A stretch of DNA of 58,782 nucleotides from Bacteroidaceae bacterium (lineage in GTDB: Bacteria > Bacteroidota > Bacteroidia > Bacteroidales > Bacteroidaceae). The position numbers were made by a program, and so were the translations under genes. Of this stretch, positions 54,021 to 58,782 are shown piece by piece (positions within the stretch are counted from its first letter, which is position 1; the number at the start of each line of letters is the position of its first letter). Location: contig JAFUVZ010000076.1 of assembly GCA_017471185.1 (NCBI GenBank), positions 1 to 58,782 on the forward strand, in the 5' to 3' direction. Below the pieces are notes generated by a model. It was given only the letters and a program-made list of their open reading frames with translations. It ran no database searches and had not been told where the DNA came from.

Positions 54021-55169
54021 TCAATGTTCAACGCTCAGCTTATAGATGCACTCGCTATTGTAAGTCTGTCCTGGCTCCAGTATCACGCTCGGGAACTGTG
54101 GCTGGTTCGGAGAGTCGGGATAATGTTGAGTCTCAAGACATACAGCTGTACGTTTGTTGTAGGCGATGCCATGCTTGCCTTTCACGCTGCCGTTCAGGAA
54201 GTTCCCCGCATAAACCTGTATGCCCGGCTCATTGGTATAGACTTCCACGCTAATGCCTGTGGCAGGGCAAGTGGCTTTCGCTGCCAGTTGCGTGATGTCA
54301 CCCTGGGTGTTCAGTACCCAGTTGTGGTCGAATCCGTTACCTAATTTAATTTGCTCGAAGTCTGTCTTGTTGATATCCTGGCCTATAGGCTTCGGAGTAG
54401 TGAAATCCATTGGGGTCCCTTTTACGCTCTCAATCTTGCCAAGCGGTATTAGCTTTTCGTTCACAGGCGTATAGTTGTCAGCGTTCACAAACAAGACATG
54501 ATCGGAATTATCTTTCGTCGGATCACCGCTCAGGTTGAAATAAGAGTGGTTAGTCATGTTGATAACGGTCTTCTTGTCTGTTGTGGCGCTATACTTGATG
54601 TCAATAGCGTTATCGTCAGTCAACGTGAAGTTTACCTGTACCTTAACATTGCCTGGAAAGTTCATGTCTCCGTCTGGCGAGTCCAGTGTCAGCTGTACTT
54701 GAGTGTCACTCAGTTGCTCGCCGTCAAAAACTTTGTATTGCCATCCTTGCGGACCACCGTGAAGGCAGTTGTCGCCATCGTTCGCAAGTAGGTTATAAAC
54801 GGTTCCGTCAATCTCAAACTTAGCCCCTGCTATGCGGTTGGCATAACGGCCTATGCTGGCGCCGAAGTCACTGGCGTTAGTCAGATAGTCGTTGATGTTG
54901 TCAAATGCCAGCACCACGTCACGCGGTGTGCCGTTCTTGTCGTTCAGGTTCACTGATACGATACGGCCGCCAAAGTTAGTGATGCATACCTCCATGCCGT
55001 TCTTGTTTGTTAGCGTGTAGAGGTGCGTCTGCTTGCCGTCTATGTTGGCTTCAAACTGTTGTGGGTCTAATCCCGACTTCGTTAATGTAGCCTCAGACGT
55101 TTGAGACCGCTGGCTGCAGGCGTTGAAGGCAATAGCTATAATACCTGCCAAAATGATTGATTTCTTCAT
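54021..55169 (-). CDS. galM: Aldose 1-epimerase (mutarotase), lipoprotein
   Basis: This 382-residue protein has a signal peptide with lipobox (IAFNACSQ), so it is a periplasmic lipoprotein. Mutarotase motifs are NFGGRIVSVNLNDKNG, GRYANRIAGAKFEIDG, MTNHSYFNLSG (catalytic His) and VILEPGQTYNSECIY (catalytic Glu). In the arabinose operon its substrate is probably L-arabinose released by GH51. It is the first gene of the operon; the promoter is at 55197-55204. Confidence 0.93.
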   Translation of the reverse strand: MKKSIILAGIIAIAFNACSQRSQTSEATLTKSGLDPQQFEANIDGKQTHLYTLTNKNGMEVCITNFGGRIVSVNLNDKNGTPRDVVLAFDNINDYLTNASDFGASIGRYANRIAGAKFEIDGTVYNLLANDGDNCLHGGPQGWQYKVFDGEQLSDTQVQLTLDSPDGDMNFPGNVKVQVNFTLTDDNAIDIKYSATTDKKTVINMTNHSYFNLSGDPTKDNSDHVLFVNADNYTPVNEKLIPLGKIESVKGTPMDFTTPKPIGQDINKTDFEQIKLGNGFDHNWVLNTQGDITQLAAKATCPATGISVEVYTNEPGIQVYAGNFLNGSVKGKHGIAYNKRTAVCLETQHYPDSPNQPQFPSVILEPGQTYNSECIYKLSVEH

Positions 55170-55196
55170 AAGCTTTATAACTTAATAACTATTGTA

Positions 55197-55245
55197 CAAA
55201 GATAGTGATAATTTTAATATGACCTACGATAATACATTAATTTAT
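55197..55245 (-). promoter_or_regulatory. Promoter and candidate AraR control region of the arabinose operon
   Basis: The -7 TATCTTTG lies at 55204-55197, 28 bases before the galM start. TTAATATGACCTACGATAAT at about 55214-55233 with its ATTAA flank forms only a weak dyad. It is the most likely place for AraR binding, but this is a guess from position. Confidence 0.4.
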
Positions 55246-55270
55246 TTGTGTCAACTGTGATTTCAACACT

Positions 55271-55349
55271 AATTCCGCTATTCCGCTAAATTTAGATAAC
55301 ATATCATAATAAAGTGTTATCATGGCGGAATTATTAGCGGAATAGCGGA
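55271..55349. repeat. Nested palindrome flanking the VirE cassette, left side
   Basis: AATTCCGCTATTCCGCTAA (55271-55289) pairs with TTAGCGGAATAGCGGA (55334-55349) over 16 perfect positions. A further GCGGAATTA lies at 55325-55333. A T tract follows, so it may also terminate transcripts on the plus strand. The same 19-mer is found at 58294-58312. Confidence 0.75.
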
Positions 55350-55364
55350 GTTTTTTTATTAAAA

Positions 55365-57473
55365 TCAGCAGAAAACTACCCTGTATTCGTTGGAGGCATG
55401 CATCTTACGGAAGGGTATTTCCGGGGTATTCTTGAGATACCTGCCGAACTGGCGTGGATTCAGATTGACGGCTTTCTTGCCATGGGATTTTCTGATTCTG
55501 TCTAGTATCTCGGTGGGCGACAGCCATTCGCCCTCATCATCGTTTTCAGGTGCGCGGAAATACTCACCGAACTGCTCCTCCTGCTTGTCCTCCTGCATGA
55601 AGGCGCGGTTTGACTCCATGATTTCCTTCACCTCCTCTTCGGTGAACCAGTAGGGCAGCTTCTTGTCGAGTTCCGCCACCGCCTGCGCATACAGCTGCGT
55701 GTAATTGACGGGCTTTTGCGTGTCGATAGGGGCGGTCAGCTCCACGCAGAGGAACCGGCGGCTGCCCGTGGGGTCAGTCAGCAGGTCGCTCACGTTGCTC
55801 GTACCGATGAACGAGGCGTAACGGCGCTTTTCACTCACGGAGTCGGTGAAGAGCTTGCGCTGCTTGCTGTCCGTTCGCTGCAGCAGGTTCTTCAGATAGC
55901 CGTTCTGCGCATGTTTCGTCAGCTGGTCAAACTCGTCGATGTTCACCAGCAGGTAGTGACTGATGGTCAGGTCAATATCCCTGCGGTTGCCGAAGTCAAG
56001 CTGGTCGGTGAATCCGAAAGCCAGCTCGGGCGGCAGCAGCTGGCGGCAGAAGGTTGACTTGCGCCAGCCCTGACGGCCTATGATGATGGGTGCCACGCTG
56101 TTGCCATACTGTCTGTTCCATCCGCGCCACTGCGCCACCAGTCCGCGGAACCAGATGCGGAACCACTTGTTCCAGTTCGGGTTGTCGGTCTGGATGCGGC
56201 TTGCTAAGACGCCGATATGGTCCTTGCCGTCCCATAAGCCCTGCAGCCTGTTCAGGTAATCGTCCACAGGGTTATAGTCGGGCACGTCGGTTGACTTCGC
56301 ATACCGGAGTATGTCACGTTCGGTCACGTTGATGCCCCTGCGCCGTGCCTCCAAGACCATCTTGCTGAGCGTGCGCCCGTCAATCTGGCGGAAGTCGGGA
56401 CTCCAGGAATTGTTGTCCCTGTATTCAGGCTCCTCCTTCAGTTCGTTGAACCTCAGCACGTAGCGGTCTGCCATATAGCGGTGGAACAGCAGTTCCGCCT
56501 GCTGCGTCTTGTTATAGACGGGCATGCTGGCATACTTGTCGGAGAACGCCTCATAAACCGTCTCGTAGATGGAGCGCACGGTCTCGCGGTCCAGTGTCCC
56601 GACAGCCAGTCCGTAGGCATGGCGGATGGCCTCCTCCTGCGGGAATCCTGCCAGACAGCACTCCTTGGCTACGGCCTCCACCAGCGGCTCTGTCTCCAGG
56701 TCGCCATTTGCTTGCCGTAGTTTCTGCACGGCCTTCTGTACCAGGATGCGGAAACGTTTCTCAAACTCCTCATAGGTGTCGATGCCCGGCTCGTATCGCT
56801 CCAAGGGATTGGTAACCACATTCTCCTCATAGTCAGACAGCCCTAAGCTGTAGTCAAGACTGACCTTCAGCGGATGGGCTGAGGGGTTGAAGTAGGGCTG
56901 TGGGTCGAAGGTCATGCGGAAATGCTGCTGAAGGCTCGGTTCCTCACGGGTGATGTGGTATGACACCACTCCGCTGTAGGTGGTGTAGGCCAGGTAGTAG
57001 GCCTGCTCGTGGAAACGGGCGGTTCCCTCGTCTCCCGCGGGCAGCGACCCGTCGGGAAGCGACACGCTGACCAGAATCTTCGCGCTCTTGCCCGAAGAAC
57101 CGGTGAAAGCGGCGTAGGTGGATGGGAGCGACTGCGCCAGGCGCTTCACCGTCTCCGCTTCCTCCATATTAGCGAGCCTGTTCACGTTCAGCAGCACCAG
57201 TCCGTTATAGGCAGACATCTTCATCTCCGCATTGCCGCTTTTCCGCCAGGACGCGGCCACTGAAACTGAAGGCAGCTTGCCCAATGCCTGATGTACGAAG
57301 CCTGCTCCTAATGATTCCAGCATCGGAAGCTCCTTGCGGAACCTGCTTACCGGCTGGCTCTTCATCTCTGTCATGACTGATTCAATCATCGCCTCAGGGC
57401 TCAAGCCCCGCAGCGTAAGTGTGTGCGCGTCGTTGTTGACACGTATCAAAGTGAACTTTTTTGCTTTGTTCAT
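55365..57473 (-). CDS. VirE/VapE-like protein with BT4734-like N-terminal domain
   Basis: This 702-residue protein has an N-terminal BT4734-like/primase-like region (about 1-230, with YNGLVLLNVNRLANMEE) and a C-terminal VirE/VapE P-loop part. The nucleotide-binding motif is PIIIGRQGWRKSTF near residue 465, with YLLVNIDEFDQL as Walker B and FIGTSNVSDLLTDPTGSRRF as sensor region. VapE-type proteins act as primase/helicase-like replication proteins in phage satellites and islands. It lies in a short cassette flanked by matching palindromes. Its GC-rich codon use differs from the AT-rich EPS genes. Confidence 0.85.
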   Translation of the reverse strand: MNKAKKFTLIRVNNDAHTLTLRGLSPEAMIESVMTEMKSQPVSRFRKELPMLESLGAGFVHQALGKLPSVSVAASWRKSGNAEMKMSAYNGLVLLNVNRLANMEEAETVKRLAQSLPSTYAAFTGSSGKSAKILVSVSLPDGSLPAGDEGTARFHEQAYYLAYTTYSGVVSYHITREEPSLQQHFRMTFDPQPYFNPSAHPLKVSLDYSLGLSDYEENVVTNPLERYEPGIDTYEEFEKRFRILVQKAVQKLRQANGDLETEPLVEAVAKECCLAGFPQEEAIRHAYGLAVGTLDRETVRSIYETVYEAFSDKYASMPVYNKTQQAELLFHRYMADRYVLRFNELKEEPEYRDNNSWSPDFRQIDGRTLSKMVLEARRRGINVTERDILRYAKSTDVPDYNPVDDYLNRLQGLWDGKDHIGVLASRIQTDNPNWNKWFRIWFRGLVAQWRGWNRQYGNSVAPIIIGRQGWRKSTFCRQLLPPELAFGFTDQLDFGNRRDIDLTISHYLLVNIDEFDQLTKHAQNGYLKNLLQRTDSKQRKLFTDSVSEKRRYASFIGTSNVSDLLTDPTGSRRFLCVELTAPIDTQKPVNYTQLYAQAVAELDKKLPYWFTEEEVKEIMESNRAFMQEDKQEEQFGEYFRAPENDDEGEWLSPTEILDRIRKSHGKKAVNLNPRQFGRYLKNTPEIPFRKMHASNEYRVVFC

Positions 57474-57510
57474 GGTGTTGTTCTAATTGGTTGATATTCA
57501 GTGTTGGTTG

Positions 57511-57620
57511 AGTCCCCGCCTTTCTGACGGTTGGGGACTATCAGTCCCTCATGAGGGGACTGTCAGTCCGCAATGCGGGGACTCAGCGTCCCCAACGTGG
57601 GGATTTTCATTCCGAAGCCA
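57511..57620. repeat. 22-bp periodic repeat array C
   Basis: GGGG cores begin at 57533, 57555, 57577 and 57599, exactly 22 bases apart. Matching (A/C)(G/T)TCC cores lie at 57543, 57565, 57587 and 57609. Each unit is a different palindrome, for example GTCCCTCATGAGGGGAC and CCCCAACGTGGGG. The array lies in the gap between the DUF6078 and VirE genes. Confidence 0.8.
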
Positions 57621-57739
57621 TTGTCCTTGCGGTCAGATGCTAAGGCACGGTTAGTCCCACCTTTCGCAATTCCCTGTCCACCTGTTATTGACAGTTCAGG
57701 TTGACTGCATTTCACCTTACTTGTAATATGGGTTGACAT
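57563..57739 (-). CDS. Possible 58-residue ORF in the VirE cassette
   Basis: An ORF MSTHITSKVKCSQPELSITG continues to LGTLSPRIAD and ends within array C, whose units encode its last residues. No family was recognised. It may be spurious, but the gap is otherwise empty. Confidence 0.25.
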   Translation of the reverse strand: MSTHITSKVKCSQPELSITGGQGIAKGGTNRALASDRKDNGFGMKIPTLGTLSPRIAD

Positions 57740-57749
57740 GGCAGGCGCA

Positions 57750-58181
57750 TTACCAGTTGATGATCTCCTTATACTCCTCATACTTGACAGGATCCTGTAT
57801 GCCGGCGTTGGTGAAGATGCGCTGTATGGCCTCCTGCTCCTCTGGCATGATGGGGCGTTCCTTGTGCAGGATGTTGTAATAGGTATGCTTGCCTAAATAG
57901 TACTTCACGCTGTGGTAAAGCATGTCATGCTTGATGGAAGGCACATAGTCGAAGATGTGCCCGATGCCGTAAGCCACCTTGACAGGAACATTGGAACGGT
58001 AGAACTCGCACCGGTCAGTAACATTCTTCACCAGATAGGGGTTGACGACGCTGATGGAGCTCAGTTTCTTGCGAGGCTCCTGTGACACGATGTTGCGCAG
58101 ACAGGTCTTCGCCATCGGGCATTCGTTACGAAAGCACACCACATAGTTCTCTGGCATGCCTGGATAGTTGTTTGTAGTCAT
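57750..58181 (-). CDS. DUF6078-like protein of the VirE cassette
   Basis: This 143-residue protein has FRNECPMAKTCLRNIV, a Cys-bearing segment, VNPYLVKNVTDRCEFYR and AYGIGHIFDYVPSIKHDMLY, the pattern of the DUF6078 family that accompanies VirE-like genes in Bacteroidetes. The ATG at 58181 is used in place of a TTG two codons upstream. Promoter: TATATTTG (58232-58225) with TTG at 58255-58253. Function is unknown; the four Cys might bind metal. Confidence 0.7.
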   Translation of the reverse strand: MTTNNYPGMPENYVVCFRNECPMAKTCLRNIVSQEPRKKLSSISVVNPYLVKNVTDRCEFYRSNVPVKVAYGIGHIFDYVPSIKHDMLYHSVKYYLGKHTYYNILHKERPIMPEEQEAIQRIFTNAGIQDPVKYEEYKEIINW

Positions 58182-58224
58182 AAACAATCGTTTTGGTTAA
58201 TAATATGCTTTTGTAAAAAGCACA

Positions 58225-58255
58225 CAAATATACAAAATTCAGAGCCGTTTGTCAA
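58225..58255 (-). promoter_or_regulatory. Promoter of the VirE cassette
   Basis: TATATTTG at 58232-58225 and TTG at 58255-58253 are separated by 20 bases. Confidence 0.55.
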
Positions 58256-58293
58256 GTGTTTTAGCCATTATTTTTGCCTTAAATCACAAAAAT

Positions 58294-58375
58294 AATTCCG
58301 CTATTCCGCTAATAATTCCGCTATGATAGTCATTGAACGTAATATCGTATCTCGATTTAGCGGAATAGCGGAATT
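58294..58375. repeat. Nested palindrome flanking the VirE cassette, right side
   Basis: AATTCCGCTATTCCGCTAA (58294-58312) and TTAGCGGAATAGCGGAATT (58357-58375) are perfect 19-bp inverted arms, with a further AATTCCGCTA unit at 58314-58323. The left-hand 19-mer is identical to that at 55271. From 58376 to 58572 there is no other feature that I can support. Confidence 0.75.
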
Positions 58376-58572
58376 AAAATTAATTTTTGTTTTTTTATCA
58401 GCTACTTTACTGACCTTATAAGTCATGCACAAAATTCGCCTTCATCTGATTCATATCTGTTTATCAGCTATGATTCTGCTATACATGTGATTCCAGCTGT
58501 CCCCATTCCTCGTCCGGATATTCACAGATGTCCCTGATGTATTCCTCAGCTCGTCCAGAAACCGTGTCATTG

Positions 58573-58782
58573 TCATTGGGTCAGAGAGTCCATGTATATG
58601 CCAATATATTTCTTTTTCAGCATACCCATGTGCGTATCTGGGATGTGGCTTACTTTTAAAGCGCCCTTATGGTTCTTATGCCACATTCCTTCCACATCTA
58701 AGGCTTCTGCCATGTCATCAGTGCCTAAGACTTCATTAACCATCATCCGGTCCTCTGCCGTAAGAATATCTCTGACGTTATC
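58573..58782 (-). CDS. Partial ORF cut by the window edge
   Basis: The frame is open from the window edge for 69 codons, with VRDILTAEDRMMVNEVLGTD, AEALDVEGMWHKNHKGALKV and KKKYIGIYMDSLTQ, and ends with TGA at 58575-58573. No family was recognised. Further sensible-looking codons (AEEYIRDICEYPDEEWGQLE) continue in another frame down to about 58482, so this may be the frameshifted end of a longer gene. Confidence 0.4.
   Translation of the reverse strand, partial: DNVRDILTAEDRMMVNEVLGTDDMAEALDVEGMWHKNHKGALKVSHIPDTHMGMLKKKYIGIYMDSLTQ

Noticed and set aside
56090-57263. Multiple Arg/Gly-rich ORFs on the plus strand over the VirE-like gene
   Set aside because: They are shadows caused by the high GC content of the VirE gene.
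16273-57620. CRISPR array for the 22-bp arrays
   Set aside because: There is no constant repeat alternating with variable spacers of spacer length, and no cas gene is present.

Overview
The window looks like a chromosome segment of a Bacteroidales bacterium, most likely Prevotella/Segatella-like or a close Bacteroides relative. The evidence is the Bacteroidetes promoter form (a -7 box TAnnTTTG about 20 bases after a -33 TTG) in front of many genes, a FeoA-FeoB fusion, fimbrillin-type lipoproteins, a UpxY-type antiterminator heading an exopolysaccharide (EPS) operon, and an L-arabinose operon with a Nudix-type AraR. No rRNA, CRISPR or cas genes were found. One tRNA gene (tRNA-Cys) is present.

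Layout. 1-3206: interspersed GC-rich repeat, feoAB, a small Cys-rich partner, tRNA-Cys. 3264-18263: accessory region. It holds four solitary AAA ATPases, three of them ending in a PD-(D/E)XK-like domain and one that has lost it. It also holds a frameshifted lipoprotein, two tandem M64 peptidases, an LRR lipoprotein with a 35-aa leader ORF, a HigBA toxin-antitoxin pair, a MITE-like nested palindrome and several repeat arrays. 18433-22815: HPr-kinase-like protein, S24/S26-like peptidase, ABC exporter, frameshifted nucleotidyltransferase and a PqqD-like protein. 22847-35189: EPS operon on the minus strand (UpxY, SLBB export protein, Wzz, RfbC, Wzx, five glycosyltransferases, Wzy, initiating sugar-phosphate transferase), running directly into pqqD. 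35414-43510: DUF4468 protein, FadL-type porin, queuosine precursor transporter plus queC, a barrel-less TonB plug protein, a TlpA-like thioredoxin, a small winged-helix protein and two exported proteins. 43619-55169: L-arabinose operon from galM to rpiB. 55271-58375: VirE/VapE-like cassette bracketed by the same nested palindrome on both sides. The right edge cuts an unidentified ORF.

The arabinose genes form a full route: GH51 releases arabinose, GalM mutarotates it, AraP imports it, AraA/AraB/AraD convert it to xylulose 5-phosphate, and transketolase and RpiB feed the non-oxidative pentose phosphate pathway. The EPS operon encodes a Wzx/Wzy-type pathway. The co-transcribed PqqD, nucleotidyltransferase and ABC genes, with the convergent HPr-kinase-like and peptidase genes, resemble parts of peptide-modification clusters, but no precursor peptide or cyclase was found.

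The most unusual signals are: (i) iterated or palindromic sites at the -33 region of three unrelated-sequence ATPase-nuclease genes; (ii) three arrays whose sequences differ but whose period is exactly 22 bp; (iii) the palindromes flanking the VirE cassette; (iv) a clean loss of the nuclease domain in one ATPase gene. All function calls come from reading the sequence and from family knowledge; no database search was run.
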